Assembly (NCBI GenBank): GCA_963971285.1
Contig: OZ020256.1
Location: 498,501 to 562,500 of the forward strand
Reading direction: 5' to 3'
DNA length: 64,000 nt
Source: Astropecten irregularis
Taxonomy: Eukaryota; Echinodermata; Asteroidea; Paxillosida; Astropectinidae
Position numbers and translations under genes: made by a program. A model generated the notes under the pieces. The model worked only from the letters and a program-made list of their open reading frames with translations. It searched no databases and was not told where the DNA came from. Below are positions 10,863 through 24,545 of this stretch, piece after piece (the first letter of the stretch is position 1; each line of letters opens with the position of its first letter).

Positions 10863-12560
10863 CGGCTCTGTCATCCACATGCTGAAAATATAGGTTTTTC
10901 ATTGAAGCTGAAGCTCTGTTTTCCTATTCAAACCAAAGAATCTACTTCCGAACCGCATTCAAAAGTATCTATTTTGATACCCATTATTTTAGAATAGATT
11001 CTTGAAATTGAGCCTGAGCCTCTATTTCGTAAACGCCCTACGTATCATTCGTCATTGCTGTGAATGGATCTGTGCAGTTCATGACTTGCAGTTTCTTTTT
11101 TCATTGAGAATTATGAAGCTGCCATCGTTCTACAACACGATATGCTAAAGTTTACTGACACTGGGCACTTGACTAAGCCTGTTACCATGGAAACACCATT
11201 GACTCATTTAATGCAGTACTGCTGTGCAATTCTATAAATATTTACGATGACCTCTGCTCTAAATTACCAGAGTAGTAACAAAAGAAAACAAACAAGTACA
11301 TCTTGGATTCCAACTTGGATGAAGGTTATTTCCGATTCAGGATTCAAGATTTACACTTGTGCTTATTGTATCAGATATTTACAGGCATTATCAGATAATT
11401 AGGCCTGGTCAGTGTTTTTTTCCATTTTGTAGAGTAATTTATCTAATCTGTATCTGTACTATGACAAGTGATATCATTGATATCATGTATTGATTAACTT
11501 AATTTATAATTGATTAATTAACTAGTCTTTCTTGTATCTGTATATTCCGTTTTCTTACTTTGACTTTATATATTAAACTGACAAGGGTAAAGTCTTTCTA
11601 AACTGCTGAATGCCACATTCTACATGGATCAACTTTTCCCATCTCTTTCAAACTGCTTTAATTTTTCATTTCAGCCTTGGTAAAATTTTTAATATATTTT
11701 GTGACGAAAAATTAGAATTGATAACTTCAAACTGTTACACGTATACACCACTTCTGACCATTTCTTTAAACCCAAAATAAATAAATAAATGATATTTACA
11801 ATTTGAGAGTAATTTACATATATGTAAAAGGGCAATTTACAACATTTTGGATTTTTGGAACACTTGACAAAACTTTTTTTCAATATTTGGTTGGAGTACA
11901 AAAAAGACGAATTCATTGGAATGGAATATGTGCCTGCTGTGTTAGAATAGCATGATCTACCCAACAACTTTAGGACTTACAGATTACACTGACTATATTG
12001 ATATAGATCAAGATCTACATTGTTTGCCAACTTATTTCTCTTGAAGTTAATGTTTATACTAATACATGTACTTTATAATGAGTAAATCTGGCTAAAACGT
12101 GAAGACTTAATCATAGTTCCTGTGGACTACAATGCAATGCAAAATATGGTATTATGAAATGGCAACAAATGTAATTTCATATTTTAATTTGCAGGGTAAT
12201 TGACAGGGATTATGAAGGTTTCTTTAATCTGTAGCCATATCTATAACAAATATTATTCTATATTAGTTTGCATGTTTATCATGACTATACATTGACTGTG
12301 TACATTCTGTACATTGTAATGCACTGTGTATAAGTTTACCTTTTTCTAACGACTTGTCTCCTTGTGTTTCTAATGGGACGTGTAAATTGTAAAATATTAA
12401 TTTAATGTAAATATTTATATTTTCTTCATCATTTTTGCATATTTTTTATGTACAAAACACACTTTACTTGTTCACTTTTTATATACAAAAAGGACCCTAT
12501 AATTTTCTACTGACGATGAGAAACCCACCAAATTTTGTACAATAAATTGGAGAAACTTTC
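9415..12560 (+). other. Probable KLF5 3' UTR and downstream AT-rich region
   Basis: The sequence after the stop is strongly AT-rich, with AATAAA words at 9550-9555 and 12541-12546. It has Pumilio-type TGTAAATA words at 9992-9999 and 12406-12413 and AU-rich stretches near 11775. Such features are common in long, unstable transcription-factor mRNAs. Where the transcript ends cannot be decided here. A MITE (10775-11038) lies inside. Confidence 0.35.
10775..11038. mobile_element. GGCTCA-TIR MITE, copy B, with expanded hexamer
   Basis: Same family as copy A, 264 bp. The left inverted repeat has grown into an array of about a dozen GGCTCA hexamers (about 10791-10864), while the right end keeps only GAGCCTGAGCCTC. 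Flanks are TAT on the left and TAC on the right. A predicted peptide of alternating Arg-Leu is an artefact of the hexamer. Confidence 0.75.
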
Positions 12561-15500
12561 AAAAGTTCTGCTGATGGAAACTAGTTTTGTTGATTGCGTA
12601 GTTGTCGGGGTTTTCAATCCACAATCCCAATGTCCCAGACAATGGCCGATTCCAACTTATAAATACATTTTGAGGTTCTCATACGGCTACAGGTACATGT
12701 AGATGAGAATGGTTGTGATAAACTCCGACTTTGGAAACAAAATGGCGCCTCATGTTGGGCAGGTGTGAATGTTGGATCTAACTTTGGGACCAGGCATATG
12801 TTGCAATTCTCTCTATAGCTCTGGTTATGCTGTGAGGCAAAGTGGGGACCAGTGATGAATTAGTAACTGACATTCCGTCTTGTATACGAAAGATGCATGA
12901 GGCAAGATGGATCTCTAGCCAGGAAACTGTTGCTCTGCAGAAAAATGCCATGCTTGATAAAAACTGGTTCCCATCTCAAATGTCTTGCTGTTTTCATGTA
13001 GAGTTAATGGTAATACATGAACGTACATTGTAGAATTCTATTTCATTACAAGCAAGGTCATCGTGTTGAGCAAATGGTACGTGCGTGCGTAGCCCTGTGA
13101 AACTGACCCCTGGCTCCCTGTATCCAGCCACAGTTTAACATGAGGATAAGACTACTGACAACCAGCCAAGTTGAGCCAACCATGACATGCATAATTATAG
13201 GCGGGTTCTAGATAGTGAATGTGATTATGGAGGTATTTCTACCTCCATTATGTGATTGAGTAGGCATAATCAGTAGCTAGACGTACAGGACTCATTTTAT
13301 AAAAGAGGACAGATGTTGGAAGGAAGAAAGAAAAAATCTAAGGCTTGTTTGACTCGGACCCTTAACCACTTTATGATCTTAGTTAAGTCTTCATGAATTT
13401 GCCCAAACATCATAATCTAGAATATAACTTCTGAGACACTACCAATGAGTTACATTTACATCAACATCTCTATGCCTCTTCTGGTTCATAGTTCAAACCA
13501 TGAACATGCCTGCACATACATCATGAATAAAGATAAAACCCAGGGCTTCTATTTAATCTGAACATTTTGAAAGTTGCAAGGCCATCCAACCCAGAAGCTG
13601 TGCATAAACTGGGAAAATGATAATGGTGTTTGCTGTGAGTCTAGTTGCCGGGATATCAACTCATAAATAGTTTAGGACTTCTTTTTTTTAGAGTTCTTAC
13701 AATCAAAGAAGCCCAGTATAATTAACCTGTACTAACGTCATAGATAACCAGGCAATATGGAAGGTTGACTTACACAGCTGGTAAAATAAAACAGTAGTAA
13801 GCCTACTCCAGTTTTATATTTAACTAAAAACTTTCAAAATCAATGGTTGACCAGGGTTAGAATTTTTTATGAGACTCAAGAGTGCTCAACATTTGACAAA
13901 AGTTACAAGCTCACTTCTGCTGCAGATGTAATTAATATAAATGAGAAAGGCCGGACCATTTGCAAGCAGATCTTACAAAATGGGTCTTAACGTCTACTTA
14001 ATGTTCACTTTTCCTTTTGTTCAATGAACGGGATGCTCATCTGTTTGTTTCTGTGCAGATATATCATCTACATGCATTACCATGGCAACACGGGGACATC
14101 ATCAAGATGAAAACAGACATTCCCAATGATTGTCATTGTAAAACAACTTTGTAATGGCCCTAAATATAATGCACGATAGGTTTGGCAACTACTGATTCAA
14201 TTTGTCCGTGTTTCCTCTTCAAAGTAGACCTATGGCTAGCTGCAATGAATGAACAAGCACCTGAGAAATCAGGTGGCAAATCTGCGAAAAAAAGGATCGT
14301 GCAGAACATTTTCTTTCCAGCTGACCTCAATTATTAGCAGACAATGGGTTCCCCCAAGCAAGGAATAGCTCATGATTGCTACTGCACACAGGCCGAACAA
14401 GAATTCCATAACTCTCCCAATCCTGCCGAACAACTCCACAAAGCCAACTGTATAGTGAGAGCTGGATTTGAATGTTGATTTAAATGTCTGGCATGCTGCT
14501 GAATATGGCGTTATACATACATTACACATTGTGTACAAGCAAGGGACCTGAAATGAATTCTTTATTTTTTCTCCGGGATTTTTCTCTGAAATCCATGTCT
14601 AGGGTGTCTGAAACTCACTCAAGGTCAGTTATTTCAAGACTTTACATGTTTGTTCAGTTTCCATGCGTCAATCAAAACTTTGCACTATACTCAACATTTA
14701 TGCAATGATGCCGCCAGACGAACATGCATGAACATGTTTTCCCACATAGAACCACAAGAACTTTCAGTATCAGAAGTGAAAAAAGAAAGAAAGAAAGAAA
14801 CGATTTAGGCCTACTCGTAAAGATTCATGAAAGAACACATTATAATGTAAAATTAAATCACATAATTCCTTTGCACACTGATGCAAGTTTGTGTTATCTT
14901 TCACATTCTTGACTTTCTATGGGTGAATAACATCATTTTCTGATGCATATTTTTCTCTAATTCAGTTCCCTCCTAGACCTTACAGTAATCTTTTGTGGAA
15001 TTGATACACTGGCCATGGACAGAGCACAAACAAGTTCAACATCTCCATTTCAGAGATGTTTTGGTGCTTTGCCTCAAGTTTATTTTGTCAATTCAATTTT
15101 GGCAGCTCGGCTCCTAACCACACTTCCGCATCTTATCCAAACAAAGCTGAAATCTGGTCCCCCCAGTTCAAATTCTGCCAACACACAAAGGGAACTTTAA
15201 TACTTAGACCAGGCAAACATATTCAGGAGAGCAGCCTCGATACTGAATTCCGATTGGACAAGGGTCGGTGGCCATCTTGGTTGTCAAGAGGAACACAACT
15301 GGTGACCTGAATCGAGGGAGACAAAACATCAATCAGTGCCAGGTGCCAGCCAAGGGCCAACTTGACCCAGAAACAGGGAATGGAAGTAAATCCCCATACA
15401 GTCAGTGAAAGGGAGTCCAGGACTGATATGAAGGTATGCAGCTAGCTCGGTCCTGATCAGGTATATTTTTGTAGATCAATCAAAGAGACTAGAAGCAATA

Positions 15501-16223
15501 CATCATTCCAACACTTCAAAGAACACAAAGTTGAGCCTTTAGGTTGTATTTCAAAGAGGCATACACAAAATTGACAAAAATCCTGTTCATACTAAATATA
15601 CATGGTCAAATAACACGGGCATATAAAAAGAAGAGCTAAATAATTGAGACTTGTCTCACTGGGTGGTCAGATGATAACTGGGATCTTCTTTTAACCCCCA
15701 AAATTGGCCCCAAATCAATCTTGAAAGCTTGAACTTTTCCAACGAAATGGACTTTCAGTTTCAGTGATTTACCAAAAGTACATACAGGGTGAACTGCCAA
15801 TAATCCTGCGCCCCCCAGATGCAAGAATGCATGGTGGTACATTAGACCATGGTTCATGATATGAAGCCAAGTTGTGAGTGAGTGAGTGTTGGAATTCTCT
15901 AAAGGCTTGGAGAGCAATGTTTCTGGTCCTGATCCAAAAAAAGAGGTGTTTTTGTCTCCTTGCAGCATAAACTGATTCAAATGTGAGGTCTTGGCAGTTG
16001 ACTGTGTTATCAGAGATAAAGACTGTGTTTATTACAGGCTTGTGACCTAGGGAGTAATGTTGGTTTGTCAGGTATCTGATAGCAGGTCTTCTTGTTGTCA
16101 AGCTGACCCACTTTCACTGCTCAGGGTCAGTTTGTCCTGGCCAACAGCTTCTAATAAAATAGACTTGTCCCAGTCGTCTCTTGAACTTTTCCAGTGCCCA
16201 TAGGATACTAGGATGGGAAATTA
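12561..16223. other. Intergenic, no gene seen
   Basis: No recognisable protein or RNA gene. It contains a small (GAAA)n tract near 14779-14800, a GTGAGTGAGTGAG tract near 15875 and a short inverted repeat around ATGGAGGTA near 13222-13252. Remaining open frames look like chance. Confidence 0.45.
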
Positions 16224-16349
16224 TAATGGGAGACTTTGGAGAACCGGTCTTCGAGTCAACAGCGCACGCGCAAAACAAAGCGCGAATGCTCACAATTGCG
16301 TGCGCGTGTGCTGTTGACTTGAAGACCGGTTCTCCAAAGTCTCCCATTA
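16224..16349. mobile_element. Hairpin MITE (126 bp, near-perfect arms)
   Basis: Two arms of about 50 bp starting TAATGGGAGACTTTGGAGAA and its complement, with few mismatches, enclose a short GC-rich centre with GCGCACGCGC and GCGTGCGCGTG. No reading frame. It is a typical tiny non-autonomous DNA element, and the RNA would fold into a long hairpin. Confidence 0.65.
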
Positions 16350-19300
16350 CAACCACTTCACAACAAAATTCTTTTTTAAGTTTTCAAATCTAACCAGATA
16401 GTGTTGTTTTCTCTGCAAAACGGCAAATTTCCTAAGTCAAAATTGTACACTGCATCTGGTGCAAACAGGCTTAGGTCTGGGAAGTGGTAACCATGACTAC
16501 AACATGGACACAGTAGTTACCATGGATTCAAGGGATGGAAAACAGCAGGCGTCATCCTGTGTGACCACAGAACATTTGTACAGAAAAAGACTATCAAACC
16601 TGTTACGTATCTCTAGACAACTTACTTTGGTCTCTTACATCCTAATCCTTAAAGGTACTATCATACCTTGGTAGCATACTGAAACAGAAATCTTCACAGA
16701 TTTACCTAAAACTTATATGAGGGTATAAAGGTGGTGATGGTTGGAACATACCATGTACCGATTCAGATACATGTAAGAGAACGAGTAACAGACCAAATGA
16801 GATATGGATTGTAGTTGGCCCTGTTCCGAATTGTCATTCGATCACCTTGAAATAACTGTTAGTAGACAACAGCAGTTTACAGCACCAAACCCAAGAATTT
16901 GAACATTTGTACATTATTGCAAACGTCATCCAAAGAATGCTGTTGATGACAACTGTATATTTTTAGATACAAGATTTTGGTCCTGGATCAAGCGGACGTG
17001 ACGGCATCAATAGGCACAGCAAGGACTGAACCCATCTGACAAAATGGTGCCAAAGTCACAAGCCTTTGTAGAGATCAAGACTTGAGCTCTGCAGAGCATG
17101 GATGAGCGATGATGCTGAAAATGATCGAATGCCCAAATGGCACAATTCACATCAGAATATAATTATGTCGATCTTCAACAGAATCTGCAGGTGAATAGTG
17201 AGATGTGACTTTGGGTCCAATTTTACTAAATGAATTCTGTCACGCAATCTTTTAAAAAATTCATTTGGAACGTGTTGATGAACAACACATTCCGAGTCAA
17301 ATGAGTGGAACCAAGACTTCATATCATAGCTATTTGTATGACACACAATAGTCAGGTGCCAGGCTGTGTACCATTATGAGGAGGTCTACCGCTACATAAA
17401 AGTTTATAAAAAATTAATCTATTCACACCATTGCGTGTGAAAAGACGGGACTCATTTCGAGCAATCAAATGAATTTGACAATGGAAAATTTATCCCTGAA
17501 CTTCTTTATGAAAAAAAAATTATTAGTTATGAAATTCTGGAGCGACATGAGTGGGCTAAGCATGAATACTTCTATTATTCACTCATGGGCGGCATCCTTT
17601 GAATTCATGAGAGAGGTCGTTTCATTGTTCACCAAAGAGAAATGTTGATGTGGTTTTCTTCCCTCAAATACGCAGACAAAGTGCTTAATTTAACCCATTA
17701 ATGTTTTCAAATCAAGTGCAGACTTTGTGGTTTTGAAGTCTGTGATGTGGAATTTCTTACCAAATAATTTTTTGTCTGATGACTGGAGATTATTTAAGTG
17801 ACAAAAATCGTCTTTACAAGTAAAGAAAAAACTGCTGCAAACTGCTAATCAACCAAAATAATGACCTGAAATACGTAAATTAGGCCTACTACGGAGCTCG
17901 AGGGTCTGACATTTTGATCATAGCAGCATCTTCCTCAAAGAGAAAAAAGTCTTAGGCCTTCCTAAGTTCCTAAGTCAGAGCAAAAGAAATTCTCCTGAAA
18001 AATGAAGGACATGACATTGACCATGAGTGCCACAAATCACACCCAAGTTCGTGGAATGAATGATATGTAGGCCTACTTGCAGTTGCCAGTTTTACTTTTA
18101 ACAGTTGCCTCAGCGTTTTGATCAAGTACTGAATTTAACAATCAAATGATTTTTTTTCTGGGGGGGGGGGGGGGGGAGGGGATACAAAGTCACATTTGCT
18201 TTTTAACGATAGAGCCTATGGCGATAATGACTTTCTTTGACGTGCGATTCTGACGCAAAGCTTTTAATCAACGCTGAAAAATGAAGATCAATCTTTTCAG
18301 AAGTCCCTATTTGTGGCCGACCTGATCAATCACTGACAGAAGCCAGCAAGGCCCTGCTGTAATGTAGTTCAGTAGAGCATTGAGAATACGAGGGGGAGGG
18401 GGGGGGGACACATCAAATAGTTGAAAATGGGTCGTGCAGGAATAATCAAATACAGAAATACAGATTATTATCAGTGTAGACATCAATACTGCCGGCTGCT
18501 AGCGATAAACTCCTATATCAAGTTGAGCGCAGGCCTATTCAGGTTATGGCTAAGAATAACATCCAGATAACTATAGGGGCTACACAATGCAAACACGCGT
18601 GGGCAGCCGTTGCCAAGAACTGGCTAACATCACAGCCCCCAACATTTTAACAACAATTTGAATTTAGTCCTTCTTTTTTCTTATTTTTCCGTGGCCCAAT
18701 TTACACACGGATAAATCAATTTGATTTTGTGGGTTTTTGATTGTTTATCTGTTTTGCTGAATTAATATAAATCATGAAATCAAGGGTGTATTTTGAACCC
18801 CTTGGTGTCCGTCAACGGCTGGTACTAGATAAGAGAGAGAGGACTTGTTGGAAAGGGCAGGTATATATATCTCAAGTGGTCAAACAACAGGCTTTGAAGG
18901 TGACAATTATATAAAGTACAACAACAGACCCTCAAACATGATCTGTATTTGTGAAACTTGCTAGCAGTTATTGCCCAACAATGGCCAAGTTGCTCTACTT
19001 GACCATGAGACAAGCTGCACCATTTACTACTACGTACTACCAGCACTCAACTCCAAGGCAATGACCATTTTTATCTTATCATCACCCAAGCTGCAAGCAA
19101 TTACATCAAGCATTTCTTAGCTCACATCATCTCATACAACATATTCAGAATAAATTCATTTCTTAATCTTTAGAGGTATAATACATGATTGGTAAAGGTC
19201 ATAGAACACTCACACTTTGTCTGATCCAGCATGTGCATGAAATAACAAACCTGTGAAATTTTGAGCTCAATTGGACATCTGAGACACGAAAATGGAGAAA

Positions 19301-21008
19301 ACGTGACTCATTTTTTCTTTCAAAAAAGATCAAAAAAGTTTTTAGTCTTTGTTTGGCTAATTTCTCTATAAATACAGCATTTCAGGCATACTTTAACAGT
19401 AAGTTTCTACCAGCACCATCTTCAAACCCTGAAAGTATATCGTAAATCTGTGAACATTTCTGTTTGGGTATGTAACCAATCCTGTACTGTACCTTTAATA
19501 TGCAACTAATTTGTGTTAAATTGTGCTATTAAAGTCATTGTCTACTATCATATGCACATTAGGTCTGGGAGATGAAATAGCAGAGTTAGATATACCTCAG
19601 AATAAATATCTTCAAAATACTATCTCCTATTAAAATTAGATCTATAAAAGTATTTTTTTGCTACACGGCACACATTTGTATTTACTATTCTTTGAAGCAT
19701 GTAGTATTAGTCATTTTAATTTCAACCTTCGTTAGACTGTAAACGGCAATATCTATAGGGTCACCTTCACCTTCAATTGCTAGCCTCTATTTGGACCCAC
19801 TGGGCCATAAGGTTGTAAATGTGTAGTGTATTATTCTTGTACCGACAAAAAAATAAATAATTTTCTCGATATTAATTTCCAAATTATCTTTGTAAAATGC
19901 ACAAAAGACAGAAAACCACAAATGACAATTTCACATAGATATTGGCGCAAACCTGACTTCAGCGATATTACAGGCAGTGGACACTGTACCAAATGAAGTG
20001 AAACGTACCGGACAGATAACAATGGGTCATTGTATTCCTTTTGTTGTTGTAAGAGTGGGAACGATATGTTTCTTGGTTCTCACATGGATTCTCACAGGTG
20101 GGTGGTTTTCATGACCATGAATCCATTCAAATTGGACAGACTGACTTATCTAATTGACAATCATTTCTGAAAGAGTGGCCGGCATACCGGCAACAACGAT
20201 GCTAAATTTAGATTGCCGCAATTTAGCAATTTTTTCCCAGCGTTCAAGCCCTGCCAGTTCCCACGCCAACACCCAAACATTTGTGGTTTAAATCCCTAAA
20301 ATCTAAACATAACTCCAGGAGCTTAAAGACTCAGAACTTGTTGGTTGCTCCTTCTAAATACTCCACTAAGTAGTTAATGATATATTTTCCTTTGCAGAGA
20401 TGAAATTTTTAATTTTCTTTTGGGCCTGCTAAAAACGTCACAATTCTGCATTGTCCCATTCAAATACTGGCTCATTATTTAAATCATGGTAGAATGATGT
20501 TTGATGTTTCAACATAATTTGCATTTTTTTGTCGTAAAATTGATGGGTTTTGCTGATATTCTGGGTTATCAAATCACCATGCATTCTGCTGCTTTTCTGC
20601 AAACTAAAATCGCATATTTGATAGCCTAGAATTAATATTCAAATGAGGTTTTGTCTTTTAGTTTTATGTTCAGTCACTGCTTAATTATTAACAGTGAAAA
20701 TTAATCACTAGCTGACAAAACTAGTTCAGTATGGGGAACTTTTGACTTTCCGTTTGACTACACCCACAATGTTATTTACCCAATGCGATGATATTTATTT
20801 CATGAGCTCAAAACAAAAAGATTGAAACAAGACCTTTCCAGCTCATCAGAGCTGAAAAACCTGCCCTAAAACATTCACCCATAGCAAGGAACAATGTCTC
20901 CATTGTGATCCCAAATCCCAAGTCTGGAACATGAGAAAAACAAAAATAATGAGCCACAAATAAATACAAGCAATGATGAGTAACAACCCATCATGTGTAC
21001 ATATCTGC
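16350..21008. other. Intergenic, no gene seen
   Basis: AT-rich, no coding or RNA gene recognised. Contains a 17-base G run at 18160-18176, a second G-rich tract near 18390-18408 and a copy of the CTGAC-TTTGATC dispersed repeat at 17896-17945. Confidence 0.45.
17896..17945 (+). repeat. Dispersed CTGAC...TTTGATC...AGCAGGATC repeat, copy 1 (diverged)
   Basis: Reads as a diverged version of the sequence at 53808-53860 (GAGGG-CTGACgCATTTTGATC, then AGCAGGATC-like and CATCAAAG-like words). Other copies are at 50588-50628 and 63876-63927 in the opposite orientation. Confidence 0.4.
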
Positions 21009-21103
21009 CTGTTTTCACACACACCAAAAAGCATGACTATTTGCGTCACGATTTGGAGTGCGACCCAAATAGTCACGCTTTTTTTGTTTGTGTGTGAACG
21101 TGC
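21009..21103. mobile_element. Hairpin MITE with GTTTTCACACAC arms
   Basis: A left arm starting GTTTTCACACACACCAAAAA and a complementary right arm ending TTTGTGTGTGAAC pair over about 38 bp, including TGACTATTTG / CAAATAGTCA. No reading frame. Confidence 0.5.
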
Positions 21104-21155
21104 TATAATGTTTCCACTGAACAGTACATCAACTGAGACACCTGCAGCTGTCAAA

Positions 21156-21375
21156 AGGCCTGTTTTCACACATCGCCAACAAAACTCTCAACCATTGAGA
21201 AATTCTCTCATGGGTCTGGACCTCAGTCAAAAATCTCTCAAGGATTCACCAGGGACGTCGGTCACACTCAAGCATTGGTGTCCGTTCACACGATGAAACT
21301 TTTGTAAGATTTCGCAACCATGAGAGAATTTCTCAATGGTTGAGAGTTTTTTTTAGCGTCGTGTGAAAAGGCCCT
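21156..21375. mobile_element. Hairpin MITE with 58-bp inverted repeats
   Basis: Arms at 21156-21213 and 21318-21375 are complementary at most positions (AGGCCTGTTTTCACAC... against ...GTGTGAAAAGGCCCT). Their inner parts, ACTCTCAACCATTGAGAAAT, are almost identical. AAA flanks both ends. About 220 bp, non-coding. Confidence 0.65.
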
Positions 21376-21589
21376 AAATATGTCACATGCAGACTGACAT
21401 TATCCTGAAAGGCTCAAGTTATTTTTGAGAAACTTTGTGGCAAAACCACACATCAACTGCAAATTTGTCACTGTTATTTTCTTTTGCCAAGTAAAGACAT
21501 CTTCTAATCTTAAAATGGTAAAGCAATAACATTCATTACGAACAAAACCTGAATTGGATGTGTTAACTTACATGTACATTGTATGTGGT

Positions 21590-22060
21590 CTTGGAAATTG
21601 GGTCTCAAGTCTCTTGGTCTCAGTATTGGTCTTTAGGGTCTACTGGTCCTTGGTCTGGCTATCTGATCCCACATCTTGTTGTCAGTGTCAAACTTAAAGG
21701 GTAGGTTTAGTCTAATTGGAATACCTGGTCTTAATTAAGCCTCAGTCTAGGTTTACCTGAGGTCGATTTCACAAAGCTCTACGATCAATCATATCTTGAT
21801 TTATGAAGGATAGCCAATCATACATGTATCCTACAAATTCTATGCGGGGCTATTAAAAGAATACTATCATTATGTCCTACGATTGCAAAGTTATGATGTA
21901 TTTGGTGAAATAGACCCCTGGTCTCTTGAAATGTGTCTTGGTTTCAGTGTCTGACCACAAGAGCCGTTATATAAAAAGGTCTTGAGACTCTTGGAGGCTT
22001 GGAGCATGATGTCTCAGTCTCAGTCTACCTGGTCTCATGAGGTCTCAGATCAGTCAGGTT
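21590..22060. repeat. GGTCTC-rich degenerate repeat patch
   Basis: Words such as GGTCTC, AAGTCTC and CTCTTGG recur irregularly through the stretch, interrupted by the inverted-repeat remnant at 21761-21917. It may be a decayed relative of the GACTCGG-rich elements at 55739 and 57476, but that is only a resemblance. Confidence 0.3.
21761..21917. mobile_element. MITE remnant with CTACGAT inverted repeats, copy 1
   Basis: Starts GGTCGATTTCACAAAGCTCT then ACGATCAATC, and ends CCTACGATTG ... TTTGGTGAAATAGACCCC, the complementary order. It shares termini and layout with 25422-25555. Confidence 0.45.
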
Positions 22061-24354
22061 TGAACTCCAAACACTTCTACAGCACACGTGTAGGCTTGAC
22101 ATTCTTGCCAGCACGATGCTGACACGATGATGGAGCATCACCCAACTGCCAGTGTCTTTTGTTCCCTTTCATTGCCTATATACCCTCAGCCATCCCTCAT
22201 ACCCAGAGTAGGGGGTCACATTGGCCCCGATGACCCACCAAAAAGCACCAAGACACAAATACTGGCAAATCAGCAACCTATGCTTCATTGACATACATGA
22301 TGGAGGAGTACCATACTCCCATCCAAACTTATAGAAATAGAAATCAGACATCAAACGCTGTGCACATCAGTCACTGAATCTGATCATGTATACATTGTTG
22401 TATTATTGGAAAGAAATCTGAAATTACTTTGTGTATAGACCAACTCAGGGGAATTCAATGGGGGACCCTGTACATCTTTTTGACACCACTCAACTGTGAA
22501 AAAAAAATCAAATTGATTTTCCATGTTTGCAAAAGTCTAAATCAAAGCCTCGTTGCCTCCCAAGGGTTGTGTGACCAGATTGCAACTCTCTAAAGAAAGA
22601 GTGCCACAATGGACGTTTATAAAATGCAATGTAAACCCCACACATGGACAGTCGGTGTACAGTGTACGCTGCTTGAATATTTGGAAAGTGTCTACCTGTA
22701 GGTCGATACATTCCTGTATTTTAATCAAACTTAGGCATATTTAGGATTGATTGATAAAGATTGTAATTCACTTGAAATTCGATGGTCTATCATAAAGTTA
22801 ATTTGAGAAACATGTCAGAATTTTTGTGGAATTTTTCCCTTCGAAATGTTATCATATTTGACAAAACTGTGCTTAAACATCTAAAAAGTCACACCAGCAA
22901 AATCATAAAATTCATTAATAAAAACTTGATTCCCTTATTCATTGACCACCAATTTGGACAAAACTAGTATAGGTGAGTTTGATTGTATTTCCAAAACTGG
23001 AGGACTGAAACATACACCCTAGGCACTCTTTCCTTTAAAAAAACAAAATTTATGAATTTCAATGCTGAATATTAAATGATTTTTCAATGCTGTCAAAATC
23101 ATTCTGTATGGTTGAATGATAGGAGATACTAGCATTCAACCTGCAAAGTTTGACACCCATAAGGGTAGGCCTATAAGAACTGTTTTCTCTTTGCCGTTAG
23201 GGGTAGGAGAACGAACCAAGCTAGCTGGAGCCAGTAGTGACTGGCCAGGCAACCTGTTGCATAGAGATTACCAGTGAAGACAGATCGATGTAAAGACTAC
23301 ATCAGTATAGCTGAACCCTATAGGGAGTCTGAGTACTAGATCAGCCCTGTCACACAACATCTGCTTTAAAGATGTACCGTCCATATGCACTGGTTTGGTT
23401 ACAACCATTCAAGTTGGTCCAAAGATGGTCCAAATAGTACATTGACAAACCGATATATACCGTTAAGGGTCTAGTTACTCGAAAGCATTTAAATAAGATG
23501 TTATGAGAATCAGTCGACAGGAATGACTCCACTTGGACTCAGTCAAGTCACGTACGTTTGTCTTTAGAACAACTTGATGCCAGACTTGAATAACTTCAGA
23601 CTCAAGTTGGGTCAACTCCTAAACGCTAGGCATTAATTGTTGGGAACAGAAAGATCTAGAAACAGCATGGCTGGAAATAAGGTTTGGTGAGGGCAAACCC
23701 AATTTTCCATTGCAAGGGGCACTTCCATTGAAAAAGCATAATGTCTATTGAAACATTTGAAGGGGCACCAAAGCCAAGAGCCAGGGCAACGAAGGCCATG
23801 GCCTCTGTTTATTTCCAGGCTTGAAAGAGAAAAACCTCTTAGGATGCACCAAGTCCTCTTTTCCCGACCAAACTGCATGCAGCAATTGCCCGCACAATTT
23901 GACAAGGAGATGACTGCAACATTGGGCACAAGCAGAGTTATTTGCTTCATGTTTTCAGCCATGTTCACCCACAAGACTAAATATCCTTCTCAGCAACTAT
24001 GGCTGAAAATGAAGGCTTTGGCAATGAACCTATTTCATTCAAGTGTTCCATTTATTACCAAACATGCTTTCATCAGCCTTGGTTGAATCATCACTTACAC
24101 CTAATTGTTCACACCTTGGGAACAGCACACTATACATAAATTCTGTAACCAGGAAACTCTGAACTGAACACATTATCAAGGGAATGTTTGGGGGCGGATT
24201 CACCAACAGAGCATTATTAGAAATTGGACAATGAATTTCTTTTTTAAGAACTAACATTGTAGACATTATTGTGTGAGTCACCATGTCGATGTCACTCAGC
24301 AGTCTGGAACTGTTTGATCAAATTTTCATCAAATTGTACAACTGAACTGTTTAG

Positions 24355-24545
24355 AGTCTATGATGAATCTCATATCGTCAATAACTTGACTCCACTGGAC
24401 TTGATCAAGAAGACCTCACTCAACTCAACTTTATCAAGGAGTCAGACCACTCGACTCAAAGTGAAATGTCAAATTATTTGAACCTACTCATGACTCAAAC
24501 TTGATGAGACTCGACTTGGTTCAAGACTCGACCTTTTGCTTGACT
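24355..24545. repeat. GACTC-rich degenerate repeat patch
   Basis: Irregular recurrence of GACTC, ACTCAA and TTGACTCG. A smaller patch of the same kind lies near 23520-23620. No unit length can be defined and no function is implied. Confidence 0.3.

Noticed and set aside
10773-10997. Open frame giving an Arg-Leu repeat peptide
   Set aside because: It is the translation of the GGCTCA hexamer expansion in a MITE terminus; no start context or conservation.
13222-13252. Short hairpin around ATGGAGGTA as a microRNA candidate
   Set aside because: Arms of about 12 bp are too short for a pre-miRNA and no flanking stem is seen.
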